Shown here: piece after piece, positions 37,163 to 47,675 of the stretch | Position numbering within the stretch: the stretch's first letter is position 1 | Layout of the letters: each line of letters starts with the position of its first letter | Source: an uncultured Bacteroidales bacterium | GTDB lineage: Bacteria > Bacteroidota > Bacteroidia > Bacteroidales > UBA932 | Direction of reading: 5' to 3' | Assembly: GCA_949297365.1 (NCBI GenBank) | Contig: CASFSL010000040.1 | Span: 124,001-188,000, forward strand | DNA length: 64,000 bases | Program-made: the position numbers and the translations under genes | The notes under the pieces: model-generated | The model's input: the letters and a program-made list of their open reading frames with translations, nothing else | What the model was told of the DNA's origin: nothing | Database searches by the model: none

Positions 37163-38281
37163 TTGAAAATAGCCATACTATCGTGTTTTCCGCCTTTCCG
37201 AGGCGGAATCTCCCAGTTCAACACCTCCCTGTATCAGGAGTTGTCGAAGGAGCACACGGTACGGGCGTACAATTTCAAAAGGCAGTATCCTGAGTTTCTT
37301 TTCCCGGGAAAGACCCAATACATAGAAGACGGAACGCGGCCTCCTTTCGAGGCCGTTCCGGTTCTGGATACGGCCAATCCATTTTCATATATCAGGACAG
37401 CACGCACCATCTCCGCATGGAGACCGGACCTGCTGCTGATGCGGTACTGGATGCCATACTTTGCTCCGTCACAGGGATATGTCGCAAGGCATATGCCGTC
37501 CGGGTGCAAGGTCATATCCATTCTGGACAACGTCATACCGCACGAACGACATTTCTGGGACGGACCGCTTACCCGCTACTATCTCGGCGGACATGACGGA
37601 TTCGTAGTGCTTTGCAACGCAGTCAGGGATGACCTGCTGCATATCAGACCGGATGCCAGACACATCGTATCTCCGCATCCCATCTACTCCAACTTCGGAG
37701 ACAGCATCCCACAAGCCCAGGCCCGGGCCGAACTGGGACTGGCTCAGGACAAAAAGACACTGCTGTTCTTCGGACTCATCCGGGAATACAAAGGGCTGGA
37801 TATCCTTCTGGAAGCATTCTCTGCCCTGGACAGTTCATACCAGCTGCTGATAGGCGGAGAAGCCTACGGATCATTTGAACGTTATCAGAAATTGATAGAC
37901 TGCTCCCCGAACCGGGAGCGGATCCACCTTTTCAACCGGTTCATCAGCGACAGCGAGGTAGCCCGGTTCTTCTGCGCCTCTGACCTGTGCGTACTGCCAT
38001 ACAGGTCAGCCACTCAGAGCGGCATCAGCTCCATCGCATACCACTTCGGCCTGCCTATGGTCACTACTGCCGTCGGCGGATTGCGGGAGATGATCGGCGA
38101 GCGGGGCACGGGACTTGTAACGGAAGAGGTAAGTGCGGAAGCAGTACGCGGGACTGTCGAGAGATATTTTTCCGACCCCGCCATACGCACCCGCTGTGTG
38201 GAGGCCATCGGAAAGGAAAAGGAACGGCTGTCATGGGGACGGTTCTGCTCCAACTTGATAGATTTTTACAACACATTATAA
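37163..38281 (+). CDS. GT4-type glycosyltransferase
   Basis: This is a 372-residue GT-B fold glycosyltransferase. The N-terminal domain has the glycine-rich start [13 protein letters not shown]; the C-terminal GT4 domain carries [47 protein letters not shown] and [18 protein letters not shown], the last with the conserved EX7E-like nucleotide-sugar region. The sugar donor and acceptor are unknown; a surface polysaccharide or glycolipid role is likely. Translation seems to begin at a TTG codon, six bases after the preceding stop. Confidence 0.85.
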   Translation: MKIAILSCFPPFRGGISQFNTSLYQELSKEHTVRAYNFKRQYPEFLFPGKTQYIEDGTRPPFEAVPVLDTANPFSYIRTARTISAWRPDLLLMRYWMPYFAPSQGYVARHMPSGCKVISILDNVIPHERHFWDGPLTRYYLGGHDGFVVLCNAVRDDLLHIRPDARHIVSPHPIYSNFGDSIPQAQARAELGLAQDKKTLLFFGLIREYKGLDILLEAFSALDSSYQLLIGGEAYGSFERYQKLIDCSPNRERIHLFNRFISDSEVARFFCASDLCVLPYRSATQSGISSIAYHFGLPMVTTAVGGLREMIGERGTGLVTEEVSAEAVRGTVERYFSDPAIRTRCVEAIGKEKERLSWGRFCSNLIDFYNTL

Positions 38282-38292
38282 AACACTCGGTT

Positions 38293-39246
38293 ATGAAAGC
38301 GATTACACAGACAGACTTCAATTTCAGACATCAGACGGGCAAGTACGAAGGCAAGGTACGCGATGTCTACACCATAGACGACAACTTCATAGTCATGATA
38401 GCCACCGACAGGATATCGGCATTTGACGTGATCCTGCCCAAGGGCATAACCTACAAGGGACAGGTGCTTAACCAGATAGCCTCGATGTTCCTGGATGCCA
38501 CAGCCGACATAGTCCAGAACTGGAAGATATCCGCTCCCGACCCCATGGTCACTATCGGATACAAATGCCAGGGCCTGCCCATAGAGATGATCGTCAGAGG
38601 CTACCTTACCGGCAGCGCATGGAGGGCCTATAAGAACGGTGCCCGCGAGATCTGCGGAGTGCCCATCCCGGACGGAATGAGGGAGCACCAGAAATTCGAG
38701 ACTCCTATCATCACCCCCACCACCAAGGCCGAGATAGGCACGCACGACGAGGACATCTCCAAGGAAGAGATACTGCGCCGCGGTCTCGTATCCCCCGAGG
38801 ACTATGCCAGGATAGAGGACTACGCCCTCAGGCTGTTCCAGAGAGGCACGGAGATGGCCGCACAGAGAGGCCTTATCCTCGTGGACACCAAATACGAGTT
38901 CGGCAAGAGAGACGGTGAGATATATCTGATAGACGAGATTCACACTCCGGACTCATCCAGGTACTTCTACGCTGACGGCTATGAGGAAAGATTTGCCAAA
39001 GGTGAGCCCCAGAGACAGCTCTCCAAGGAATTTGTCCGCGAATGGCTGATGGAGAACGGATTCAGCGGTCAGGCCGGGCAGAAGATTCCCGAGATGACCG
39101 ATGAGCGCGTCAAGATCATCTCCGACAGGTATATAGAACTGTTCGAGCACATCACAGGCAAGCGGTTCGAGCCGGCTGAGTACGGCGATGATCCCTATGC
39201 CCGTATCGAGAACAATATCAACAATACCCTTGCCCGACTTGTATGA
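38293..39246 (+). CDS. purC: SAICAR synthase
   Basis: The 317-residue phosphoribosylaminoimidazole-succinocarboxamide synthase belongs to purine biosynthesis. Motifs are [48 protein letters not shown], the [11 protein letters not shown] segment and [12 protein letters not shown]. The length matches the longer type found in Bacteroidetes. The start at 38293 (MKAITQTDF) is chosen because the longer open frame upstream only shadows the glycosyltransferase gene. It overlaps the next gene by 4 bases. Confidence 0.96.
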   Translation: MKAITQTDFNFRHQTGKYEGKVRDVYTIDDNFIVMIATDRISAFDVILPKGITYKGQVLNQIASMFLDATADIVQNWKISAPDPMVTIGYKCQGLPIEMIVRGYLTGSAWRAYKNGAREICGVPIPDGMREHQKFETPIITPTTKAEIGTHDEDISKEEILRRGLVSPEDYARIEDYALRLFQRGTEMAAQRGLILVDTKYEFGKRDGEIYLIDEIHTPDSSRYFYADGYEERFAKGEPQRQLSKEFVREWLMENGFSGQAGQKIPEMTDERVKIISDRYIELFEHITGKRFEPAEYGDDPYARIENNINNTLARLV

Positions 39247-40976
39247 GACTGCTGACAACCGCTCTCTGCCTCCTGCTGTTGGCCACAGCCGCAGCTCCGT
39301 ATGCGTCGGCCCAGGATTTCGTACCTACACCCGTGGAGATTTCCCAGGATAAAGTCAACGTAAACGGAGAGATATTCTACCTGCACAAGGTACTGCCGAA
39401 ACAGACCCTCTACTCCATCTCAAAAGCCTATGGGGTTCCGGCAGACGCCATTCAGAAAGTCAATCCGTCCCTGACAGAGGGGCTCAAGGCCGGTATGCTC
39501 CTGTACATACCGCAGGCAGCAGCTGCACCGGCTGTGGACAACAGCAAGCAGCCGACCGTAGAGAAGACTTCCGAGAAGCCGAAAGCGGAGAGGGAGAAAC
39601 CGCAGCGTACAGTCAAAAAGAAAAAATACAAGAAGTACAATGTCAAGTGGTACGAGACCCTTGACGATGTCGCGGTGAAGTTCAATGTAACAGTAGAGGC
39701 CATCATCGCCCTCAACGACATAGACACCGCTTCCGGCAAACGGATACGGGGGATTATGATTCCGGACAAGGAATTCATGAGCAGTATGCAGTCCGCTCCG
39801 TCCGTAAAGGAAGACAGCGAAGTCACTCCTGCGGCTCAGTCAGAGACACAGAGTGTTGCTGTCATTCAGGAACTTGAACGCACATTCGAAGTCTACGACG
39901 AAGGGCCTTACGTAATCTCCGTAGTCCTGCCGCTCAATGCCAGCCGGCTGACGGATAACCTGAATGCATATGCCGCTGATTTATACGCAGGTGTTCTTAC
40001 CGCTGCCGGGCAATTGAAAGAAGAAGGCCTGATGGATCATTTTGTCATCAATACCGTAGACCTGAGCCAATACAGCAGCTCTTGGGAGATGATTGCCGAC
40101 GGTGCGCTCAAAGGCAGCGAGCTCATCATCGGTCCGATCTCGGAAAGAGACCTCCAGCCCGTGGCCGCTTTCGCCAAGATCCGGCATATCCCTGTAGTGT
40201 CTCCGCTTGACCTCAACACCGCATCCCTGGCTGACGGCAATCCGTATTTCTATCTGTTCCCGCCGCAGTCCGACCTGGCCCTGGCACATCAGATAGACAA
40301 GATGTCCGGTAACAGCCTACAGGACACCACCTCGTCCATAACCATCATCTACGAATCAGGTACGGACAGCACTGACCTGACTTTGGAGACTTTTGCAGAA
40401 CTCAGGGACAACGGTCTGCAGTTCAACACATTCACATACGATTTTCTGAACGGTCGTGGCATAGACAGTCTTATGAGCCAGTCCCTGAATCCCCGCTGTC
40501 TCAATAAAGTCCTGATTCCTTCCATGAACGAAGCCTTCATAACGGATGCCCTGCGCAATCTCAACCTGATTAAAAGCTCGCGCAACTACAAGGTTGAAGT
40601 CTACGGTCTGAGCCGGTGGAAGAACTTCGAGACCATTGAGTCCAATTATCTCCACGCACTGGACCTGCGGCTGGCCATGTCCTACTATACCGACTTCAAT
40701 GACTCGCTTACGGTAGAGTTTATCAACAGATACCGGGAAGCATTCAATACCGAACCCACATCCTTCTCCTATCAGGGATACGACATCCTCACATTCTTTG
40801 TCGAGGCTATGAACACATACGGCAAGGACTTTCCTGCCGCGATAATAAACGAAAGGAAGAGCCTGCTCCAATCGGATGTGCTCTTCCTTCCGGTCGCTCC
40901 CGGCTCCGGCTGTGAGAACCGGGCCTTCAGGGATATATGTTTCACCAAGGGCTGGACTGTCGTTACTGAGCGATAA
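39243..40976 (+). CDS. LysM protein with periplasmic-binding-like domain
   Basis: The 577-residue exported protein has a signal peptide (ending about residue 24, ASAQ) and a first LysM domain (about 46-88: [20 protein letters not shown]). A low-complexity Lys/Glu/Pro linker with KKKKYKK leads to a second LysM-like domain (about 132-178). A C-terminal region with the fold pattern of periplasmic binding proteins follows (about 218-560: [32 protein letters not shown]). It probably sits on peptidoglycan; the ligand is unknown. Its 3' end overlaps the opposing aminopeptidase gene by 14 bases. Confidence 0.82.
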   Translation: MRLLTTALCLLLLATAAAPYASAQDFVPTPVEISQDKVNVNGEIFYLHKVLPKQTLYSISKAYGVPADAIQKVNPSLTEGLKAGMLLYIPQAAAAPAVDNSKQPTVEKTSEKPKAEREKPQRTVKKKKYKKYNVKWYETLDDVAVKFNVTVEAIIALNDIDTASGKRIRGIMIPDKEFMSSMQSAPSVKEDSEVTPAAQSETQSVAVIQELERTFEVYDEGPYVISVVLPLNASRLTDNLNAYAADLYAGVLTAAGQLKEEGLMDHFVINTVDLSQYSSSWEMIADGALKGSELIIGPISERDLQPVAAFAKIRHIPVVSPLDLNTASLADGNPYFYLFPPQSDLALAHQIDKMSGNSLQDTTSSITIIYESGTDSTDLTLETFAELRDNGLQFNTFTYDFLNGRGIDSLMSQSLNPRCLNKVLIPSMNEAFITDALRNLNLIKSSRNYKVEVYGLSRWKNFETIESNYLHALDLRLAMSYYTDFNDSLTVEFINRYREAFNTEPTSFSYQGYDILTFFVEAMNTYGKDFPAAIINERKSLLQSDVLFLPVAPGSGCENRAFRDICFTKGWTVVTER

Positions 40977-42708
40977 CGCCGCAACGGGCGTTGAATCCCT
41001 CTATCCAGGACCTCTCCGCTGAGTCAAGCATATCGAAATTGACCGGCGAGAGGTCTATGGGAAGGGCTGTCAGGGTCTCGAACCTGTAGAAGTCCCCGTA
41101 TTCATGGCCCTCATGCTGTACGACAGTGATTACATTCTCGTGCCGTATACCGTATTCACCCTCGATATACGCAGCCGGCTCATTGGACATCACCATACCC
41201 TCCACCAGCGGCACCCTGTTCTCCTCCATGCGGATACTCTGAGGACCTTCATGCACGCACAGATTGTGGCCTATACCGTGGCTGGTGCCGTGCAGGTACA
41301 TCCTTCCGGCCTTCATGACAGGGCCACGCGCCAGGATATCCAGCAGACAGCCTCTCATTCCCTTACGGAACACAGCCATGCTCAGGTCTATCATGCCTTT
41401 AAGGACAGCGGTATAGTCATCTTTCTGCCTCTGAGTCAAGGGCCCGAGCGGTACAGTCCTGGTAGTGTCGGTTGTACCGTAGGTATACTGCGCTCCCGTG
41501 TCAATCAGCAGAAAGCCCTCCGGACGGATGACAGCACTTCCCTGCTCAGAAGGCATATAATGAGGCATGGCGGCGTTCGCACCGAAGGCAACTATCGCCG
41601 GGAAACTCTCCCCAAGGTAGTCAGGGCACTCGCTGCGGCACTCTATCAGCTTCACCGCCACATCATACTCAGTGATACCGCTGCCGACATTGGCCTTGAT
41701 CCAGTCAATGACCTTTGCCATAGCCTTCGCATCCTCGATGAACGCCTTGCGGAAACCTTCCAGCTCCACCGCGTTCTTAACAGCCTTCATCATGGCAAGC
41801 GTTCCGCCAGGCACCGGATCAGGAACATAGGGACTGAACGGGGAGCGCTGATGCACATTGTCCATAGCCGCAAAGAAGTATTTGGCGGTTATCTTGCCGG
41901 AAGAGAAAATCCTTACGCACGTCTTGGGAAGCGCCTTCAGGAACCGGCCGAACTCCTCATAGTCCTTCAGTATCACGCCCTGCCTGTGCAGAGCCGCAGC
42001 GGCCTCGTGCTCCAGCATCTCCTGACGCAGGAAGAGCGTTATACATTCCTCCGTAACCACCGCATAGGACAGAGCCAGAGGATTGTACTCGATGTCAGTA
42101 CCTCGGATATTGCACAACCAGGCGACCTCGTCCAGAGCCGTCACCACATAGGCGAAAGGTACGGGGCCCCGGAGTTTCTCCACCAGACGGCCGTGCTTTG
42201 AAGATACGGACTCTCCGCTGACAGTCTCGTCCACATAGCGCACAGGATTGAACTGCAGGGTAGGACGGTCTTTCCAGACTTTATCGAAAGGATCCTCGAT
42301 CAATGCCGGAGACAGGGGAGCCAGCGAATCCATCATCTCCATATACTCCGAATACGGGAACAGATCCTCGTCCATAGCCACTATGTCATCCGCCTCCAGA
42401 CGGGCCTTGAGCCAGTCCGCAACCGACGGTGTGCCCTCCACCTTAAGTTTCATCATCTCTATCCCGCTGCCCTCCAACTGGGCCGCTGCCTGTATGAAGA
42501 ACCTGGAATCCACCCACAGCGCGGCTTCCTTCTGAGTAACGACCAGGGTGGCCGCCTCCCCGGTGAAGCCTGACAGCCATTCCAGTACCTTATAGTGATC
42601 AGGGATATATTCCCCGAAATGCGGATCCGTCGAAGGGATAATCATAGCCGAGATATCGTCCCCGGCAAGGACCTTGCGGAGAAGGTCGAGACGTTCTTTT
42701 CTTTCCAT
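40963..42708 (-). CDS. Xaa-Pro aminopeptidase (M24 family)
   Basis: This is a roughly 581-residue metallopeptidase that removes N-terminal residues before proline. Two creatinase-like N-terminal domains precede the pita-bread catalytic domain; metal-binding segments are LLIDTGAQYTYGTTDTTRTV (two Asp), LHGTSHGIGHNLCVHEGP (His) and NEPAAYIEGEYGIRHENVI (Glu residues). The three-domain length equals that of eukaryotic-type aminopeptidase P. I choose the start MERKERLDLLRKV at 42708, which leaves 19 bases after the recN stop; an in-frame ATG at 42765 lies inside recN. Confidence 0.92.
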   Translation of the reverse strand: MERKERLDLLRKVLAGDDISAMIIPSTDPHFGEYIPDHYKVLEWLSGFTGEAATLVVTQKEAALWVDSRFFIQAAAQLEGSGIEMMKLKVEGTPSVADWLKARLEADDIVAMDEDLFPYSEYMEMMDSLAPLSPALIEDPFDKVWKDRPTLQFNPVRYVDETVSGESVSSKHGRLVEKLRGPVPFAYVVTALDEVAWLCNIRGTDIEYNPLALSYAVVTEECITLFLRQEMLEHEAAAALHRQGVILKDYEEFGRFLKALPKTCVRIFSSGKITAKYFFAAMDNVHQRSPFSPYVPDPVPGGTLAMMKAVKNAVELEGFRKAFIEDAKAMAKVIDWIKANVGSGITEYDVAVKLIECRSECPDYLGESFPAIVAFGANAAMPHYMPSEQGSAVIRPEGFLLIDTGAQYTYGTTDTTRTVPLGPLTQRQKDDYTAVLKGMIDLSMAVFRKGMRGCLLDILARGPVMKAGRMYLHGTSHGIGHNLCVHEGPQSIRMEENRVPLVEGMVMSNEPAAYIEGEYGIRHENVITVVQHEGHEYGDFYRFETLTALPIDLSPVNFDMLDSAERSWIEGFNARCGVIAQ

Positions 42709-42727
42709 TGACAGTATATATGAATGA

Positions 42728-44356
42728 TTAATCGTTTCCTGCATTGCCCAGAAGCTCGCGGGCATTCTGCACAGCCGCCGCCGTCAGTTCCGAGCCGCTC
42801 AGCATACGGGCCACCTCCATGACTCTCTCCTCCCCTTCTATGCGGCGGATACCCGTGGCAGCCTTGCCGTCAGGGCCGAAGTCCTTGTACACAAGATAGT
42901 GAGAGCCTTTCTTCGAGGCTATCTGAGGCAGATGGGTGATGGCGATTATCTGCATATCCCGCCCCATCCGGCCTATCATGTCGCCCATCCTGTCGGCAAT
43001 CCTGCCTGACACTCCGGTGTCTATCTCGTCGAATATCATGGCCGGCATGGAAGTGTACCTTGCCAGAAGTCCCTTGAGTGCCAGCATGACCCTGGAGAGC
43101 TCTCCTCCGGACGCTACTTTGGAGATATCTCTGAGAGAATGTTCCCCGTTGGCCGAGAACATGAAGTCCAGGGTATCAGCCCCGGTGGCTGTCAGCCTGT
43201 CCTTGGCTGAGACCACAGCCTTGAATACGGCGTGAGGCATCTCCAGAGACCTGACAGCCTCCTGCAAAGCCACGGAAAGAGCCTCGGACGCAGCCTGACG
43301 CTGCTCCGAAAGCCTGCGGGCCAAAGTCTCCCGCTGCTTTCCCAGTTCCTGCTGCCTCTGCCTCAGAGCCGACAGCCTCTCCTGCATCTGTTCCGTACCT
43401 CCGAGCGCAGTTGCCAGAGAATCCCTCAGGGCTATAAGCGCGTCCACGTCGGCACAGCCGTATTTTCTTTCCAAAGAATATATCAGGGACATCCTCTCCT
43501 CCACCTCTTCCAGTCTCCTGGGCGAGACCGTCACAGAAGAAGATATGTCCTCTATTTCTCTCTCTATGTCCGAAATCTCTATCTTGCAGGATTCCAGCCG
43601 GGCGGCCAGAGACTCAAGGCGGTCATCCCAGGCCGAGAATTTTGACAGACGGGCAGCGGCATCCTTAAGCAGCTGCGCGACGGACAATCCCTGGGGATTA
43701 AGACCGGCATAGGCCGCATCCAGACCTGCACGGATGTCCTCCGCATGAGCAAGGGCCTTCTGCTCCTGCTCCAGGGCCTCCATCTCTCCCGGTACAAGGG
43801 CGGCTTCCCGCAGCTTATCCAACTGGAACTGACGGTACTCGGCATCCCTCTCCGCCTCGGCTATGGATTTCTCCAGGGAAGCCGCCTCCTCCTCCACTGC
43901 ACTGTACCCGTCATATACCTTTCTATACTCATCCAGCAACGGAGCCGTACCTGCGAAATGGTCTATCACCCCGAGCCTGTAGTCGGGGTCGGTGAGCAGC
44001 AGATGCTGATGCTGGCCGTGTATGTCGATTATACGGCCCGATATGGCCGCAAGTTCCGCCAGCGACACCGGCTCGTCGTTGAGAAACGAGCGTGAACGTC
44101 CGGCAGGTGTGATTACCCTGCGGAGTATGTATTCCTGACCGGACTTGTCGTGGAACTCGGCCTCCACCACACAGTTGCGGGTATTGTCGCTGAAGACCGA
44201 TGAGTCAGCCCTCTTGCCCAGAACAAGGGAAAGGGCTCCCAGAAGTATGGACTTGCCGGCACCGGTCTCTCCTGTGATTATCACCAGACCGTCCGGAAAC
44301 GTAATGTCCAGAGAGTTTATAAGAGCGTAGTTGGATATGGACAGACGGCTCAGCAT
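42728..44356 (-). CDS. recN: DNA repair ATPase RecN
   Basis: The 542-residue SMC-like protein works in double-strand-break repair. It has the Walker A motif GETGAGKSILLGAL (about 28-41), a long coiled-coil middle (about 150-370), an ABC signature (VASGGELSRVMLALK) and a Walker B motif (AMIFDEIDTGVSGR). It overlaps coaBC by 7 bases within a seven-gene leftward operon. Confidence 0.96.
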   Translation of the reverse strand: MLSRLSISNYALINSLDITFPDGLVIITGETGAGKSILLGALSLVLGKRADSSVFSDNTRNCVVEAEFHDKSGQEYILRRVITPAGRSRSFLNDEPVSLAELAAISGRIIDIHGQHQHLLLTDPDYRLGVIDHFAGTAPLLDEYRKVYDGYSAVEEEAASLEKSIAEAERDAEYRQFQLDKLREAALVPGEMEALEQEQKALAHAEDIRAGLDAAYAGLNPQGLSVAQLLKDAAARLSKFSAWDDRLESLAARLESCKIEISDIEREIEDISSSVTVSPRRLEEVEERMSLIYSLERKYGCADVDALIALRDSLATALGGTEQMQERLSALRQRQQELGKQRETLARRLSEQRQAASEALSVALQEAVRSLEMPHAVFKAVVSAKDRLTATGADTLDFMFSANGEHSLRDISKVASGGELSRVMLALKGLLARYTSMPAMIFDEIDTGVSGRIADRMGDMIGRMGRDMQIIAITHLPQIASKKGSHYLVYKDFGPDGKAATGIRRIEGEERVMEVARMLSGSELTAAAVQNARELLGNAGND

Positions 44357-45558
44357 TGTCCCAACAGTCTTTCAAGTCGGTCCACAAGTGCGGCGGCGAC
44401 ATCGGCCTTGGACTCCAGCGGCAGACTCTGACTGTCCCCGTTGCGGAAAAAGAACGTAACCTTATTGGTATCCGTACCGAAACCGGCACCCGGATCTCTC
44501 AGGGAGTTCAGCACTATCATGTCCATGTTCTTGCGACGGAGCTTGCTCAAGGCATTGTCCTCGGCATTGTCTGTCTCCAGAGCAAAGCCGGCCACCACTC
44601 CGTCCTGACGACGGCGCAAGCCTATGGCAGCCGCAATATCCTCCGTGGGGACAAGCGTCAGCTCCATCCGCTCTCCGTCTTTCTTTATCTTGGACGTACT
44701 GGGTGAGGCGGGAGTAAAGTCCGCTACAGCCGCACATAGCACCGTTATGTCGCTGCCTTTATCGTATTCTGCGACTGTGGCCTCGTACATCTGACGGGCT
44801 GAGACCACATCCACAATCCGTACGCCCGGCTCCGACGGTCTTACCGCAGCCGGTCCGGAAACCACCGTCACCTCCGCACCCCTGCGGGCCAGCTCATCCG
44901 CTATGGCCGAGGCCATCTTGCCTGAGGAATGATTGGAGATGAAACGCACAGGATCTATGGCCTCCCTAGTAGGCCCGGATGTGACCAGGGCCCTGCGTCC
45001 CATGAGACTGCAGCTGCGGGAAAATAACGACTTTATCCTCCTGACTATGACCTCGGGCTCCTCCATCCGGCCCTTGCCGTCCAGACCACTGGCCAGTTCC
45101 CCGGATGCCGCCTCGATAATCTCCACTCCACGTGTCCGGAGTATATCCATGGACTCCTGAGTGGCCGGATGCGCGTACATGTCCAGGTCCATGGCCGGAG
45201 CGGCCATCACCGGACATTTGGCGGACAGATATGTCGTCAGCAGCAGATTGTCGGCTATACCGTGCGCCATCTTGGACAGGGTATTGGCCGAGGCCGGAGC
45301 TATCAGGTACAGGTCTGCCCAGAGACCCAGCGAGACATGACTGTTCCACTGTCCGTTCTCCGGGTCAAAGAACTCGGTGAGAATAGGATTGCGGGACAGG
45401 GTGGCCAATGTCAGCGGGGTTATGAAATGCTTGGCGGCGGCGGTCATCACCACCTTCACCTCCGCTCCCTCCCTGACAAGCAGACGTACAATATAAGCCG
45501 CCTTGTAAGCGGCTATACTGCCTGTAATACCCAGAAGTACGTGCTTTCCTCTCAGCAT
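44350..45558 (-). CDS. coaBC: Bifunctional CoaBC (phosphopantothenoylcysteine synthetase/decarboxylase)
   Basis: The 402-residue enzyme carries out two steps of coenzyme A biosynthesis. The N-terminal flavin-binding decarboxylase part (about 1-180) has LGITGSIAAYKAAYIVR, SANTLSKMAHGIADNLL and PAMDLDMY. The C-terminal synthetase part (about 188-400) has LVTSGPTREAIDPVRFISN and SSGKMASAIADEL. It lies 9 bases after the omega-like gene and overlaps recN, matching the omega-coaBC-recN order frequent in Bacteroidetes. Confidence 0.96.
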   Translation of the reverse strand: MLRGKHVLLGITGSIAAYKAAYIVRLLVREGAEVKVVMTAAAKHFITPLTLATLSRNPILTEFFDPENGQWNSHVSLGLWADLYLIAPASANTLSKMAHGIADNLLLTTYLSAKCPVMAAPAMDLDMYAHPATQESMDILRTRGVEIIEAASGELASGLDGKGRMEEPEVIVRRIKSLFSRSCSLMGRRALVTSGPTREAIDPVRFISNHSSGKMASAIADELARRGAEVTVVSGPAAVRPSEPGVRIVDVVSARQMYEATVAEYDKGSDITVLCAAVADFTPASPSTSKIKKDGERMELTLVPTEDIAAAIGLRRRQDGVVAGFALETDNAEDNALSKLRRKNMDMIVLNSLRDPGAGFGTDTNKVTFFFRNGDSQSLPLESKADVAAALVDRLERLLGQC

Positions 45559-45567
45559 CGGAAGAGA

Positions 45568-45885
45568 CTATTGCTGTTCGTCCACCTTGCGGTAATAAAT
45601 CTCGCCGTCACGGAACTCCTCAATGGCCACAAGCGTCGGCTTGGGAAGTCTCTCATAGTGCTTCGAGATCTCTATCTGCTCGCGGTTCTCGAAAGTCTCC
45701 TCAAGAGTGTCGGCGTAGTTGGAGAACTCCTCCAGCTTCTGGCTGAGTTCCTGCTTTACGTTGGCGGAGATCTGATTGGCCCTCTTGGCGATGATCATCA
45801 CTGTCTCGTAGATGTTGCCGGTAGGCTTTGCCAGCTCCGAGAGATTCCTGGTAATAGTGTTTGTAGGTACCTGTTTGATTTCCAT
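45568..45885 (-). CDS. rpoZ: RNA polymerase omega-like (Rpb6 family) subunit
   Basis: The 105-residue protein has the core omega/Rpb6 segment NIYETVMIIAKRANQISANV (about 24-43), which helps fold and hold beta'. In Bacteroidetes this diverged form lies between bamD and coaBC, as here (1 base after bamD, 9 before coaBC). The acidic C-terminal helix (about 45-75) is unlike E. coli omega. Confidence 0.88.
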   Translation of the reverse strand: MEIKQVPTNTITRNLSELAKPTGNIYETVMIIAKRANQISANVKQELSQKLEEFSNYADTLEETFENREQIEISKHYERLPKPTLVAIEEFRDGEIYYRKVDEQQ

Positions 45886-45886
45886 C

Positions 45887-46711
45887 TTATTTCTTATTTA
45901 AAATATTCTGAACCTTAGCCGCGAGTCCGTCCAGTTCCTTACGGTACTTGGAATCGGGGAACTCGCTCACAAATGTGAAATAGTCATCCGTAAATGTCAC
46001 ATATCTGTCCCTCTGCCTGTCCGCCACACTGTTGAAGGCATACTTGTAGGCTGACATCACGGTATAGTACATGATATCCTCCCGATAGACATTGTCCGCG
46101 TCCTCCTTGAGCACCAGCTTGAGCGCATAGTGAGCAGCCTTGTAATCCTCAATGGTATAATACAACTTGGCAGACTCATATTCTTTCCTATCCAGTCTCT
46201 CCTCCAGTCTGTCTATCATGGCATGGCACTGTGCCGCATACTCACTGTCAGGATAATCTATCAGATAATTGGCAATCGCCGCGAGGGCCTTGTAAGTAGG
46301 AGTCTGGTCCAGTTCATATCTGTACGTGCTGCTGTACAGGCAGTCCAGATACATGAAACGGGCCTTGTCTGCAAACGGACTCCGAGGATACACATTGATA
46401 AAAGACTCAAAAGCCTGCTCCGCTGCAGCCATATCCCCATAGCAGTAATGGGAATACGCAGTGTAGTACTGAACGGTATCGTCCTGAGCCGTACCTCCCA
46501 CCGCTATCTTAAGGCTCTCGAACATACCGGCTGCCTTCGCATATTTGCCGGCATCGAAAAGGTCAAAGGCCATCTTGTACTTGGCCGGCACGTCATGACT
46601 CTCCAGCATCAGCTCATACTGGCTCTTACATGACTGAAAAGCCAGCAGCATGACTGCCGAAAGCACGACTGCTACAACCGACCTGAACGGGACATTTCTC
46701 ATATCATCCAT
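45887..46711 (-). CDS. bamD: Outer-membrane assembly lipoprotein BamD
   Basis: This lipoprotein of about 274 residues has the lipobox LLAFQSC and tandem TPR-like repeats (AFDLFDAGKYAKAAGMFESL; AEQAFESFINVYPRSPFADKA; YLIDYPDSEYAAQCHAMIDRL). It links BamA to the rest of the assembly complex. The start MDDMRNVPFRS at 46711 avoids overlap with the upstream gene; 46702 (MRNVPF) is equally possible and an upstream Met at 46735 overlaps the neighbouring gene. Confidence 0.9.
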   Translation of the reverse strand: MDDMRNVPFRSVVAVVLSAVMLLAFQSCKSQYELMLESHDVPAKYKMAFDLFDAGKYAKAAGMFESLKIAVGGTAQDDTVQYYTAYSHYCYGDMAAAEQAFESFINVYPRSPFADKARFMYLDCLYSSTYRYELDQTPTYKALAAIANYLIDYPDSEYAAQCHAMIDRLEERLDRKEYESAKLYYTIEDYKAAHYALKLVLKEDADNVYREDIMYYTVMSAYKYAFNSVADRQRDRYVTFTDDYFTFVSEFPDSKYRKELDGLAAKVQNILNKK

Positions 46712-46721
46712 CTTTCCGAAC

Positions 46722-47666
46722 TTACAAAGATACATATTTATTCTTAATATACGCCTCCAATCTGTATCCCCACACCAAAATTATCGCCATGGCCCATCTT
46801 GCCAAAAGCAACACCCACCACGCAGCACCTATGGACGCAAGCAGGAACAAATCCTCCAAGTTACTGTGACTGATACCGATATGAAGATTGAGGCCGTTTA
46901 TGTCCGCCTTCCGCAGCTTGTCATTTCCGGCCTCCTCTATCATAGCCGCAGCCCCATAGGCAAGGCCGAGCGTATTGGCTATAATCCACAGCACCGAACA
47001 TCTGGCCGAAAGGCCGAAGACCCTCATCACAGGTCTCAGCATCCGGGATATCAGCCTGATTATCCCGAACTCGGCCAGCAGGGCCTGCAGAATATTCAGG
47101 GCAAATATGATAACCAGCATCTTGGGGACCAGCACACACACGTCCATGAGCCAATCCAGCACCGCGTCCCGGAACTCGGGTCTTCCGGCCACGGCATCCA
47201 CGACCGCAGCCTCGGATACAGTCTCCGGAAGCAACAGATTCAGAACGTATGCAAGAATTATTCCTGAAAGAGTACGCACCAGTACCATCAGCAGCGCAGG
47301 GCTTCCTGTCTTCTTCTGCACGGCCGTCTCCACTATCATATTGTGCGAGCACAGCACCATCACACCCAGTATCGTCACAGCCCTCGCGTCCAGGTCCAGG
47401 GCGACCGCAGCCGTAACTGCTGAATACATATTGACGAAATAGCCCGAGACATAGGCCAGGGCGGCCTCTCCCGGCAGTCCGAAATGCACGAACAGAGGCG
47501 ACAGGACAGCGGACAGCCAGTCAATGAATCCGAAATACCCCAGCAGCATAATGGCAAAGGACACCCCCACCGTGATCTTAATCATCCACAGCGCGGTCTT
47601 AAGTGTGGACGGCAGCACTTTCCTGACAGCTGCGGCACACCTTTGTCTGAATCCGGGGGCTTCCAC
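46722..47666 (-). CDS. Gate-domain (nucleoside-recognition) membrane protein
   Basis: This is a 314-residue polytopic membrane protein with two Gate-like halves (VSFAIMLLGYFGFIDWLSAV; LVIIFALNILQALLAEFGII) and conserved Gly/Asn/Ser-rich segments. It resembles fused SpmA/SpmB-like proteins, whose role outside sporulation is unknown. It ends 10 bases before bamD and starts 9 bases after the SDR gene. Confidence 0.78.
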   Translation of the reverse strand: MEAPGFRQRCAAAVRKVLPSTLKTALWMIKITVGVSFAIMLLGYFGFIDWLSAVLSPLFVHFGLPGEAALAYVSGYFVNMYSAVTAAVALDLDARAVTILGVMVLCSHNMIVETAVQKKTGSPALLMVLVRTLSGIILAYVLNLLLPETVSEAAVVDAVAGRPEFRDAVLDWLMDVCVLVPKMLVIIFALNILQALLAEFGIIRLISRMLRPVMRVFGLSARCSVLWIIANTLGLAYGAAAMIEEAGNDKLRKADINGLNLHIGISHSNLEDLFLLASIGAAWWVLLLARWAMAIILVWGYRLEAYIKNKYVSL

Positions 47667-47675
47667 TTCCGGACT

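Noticed and set aside
37987..38292. N-terminal extension of purC by about 100 codons
   Set aside because: It overlaps the glycosyltransferase coding sequence in another frame; SAICAR synthase similarity starts at 38293.
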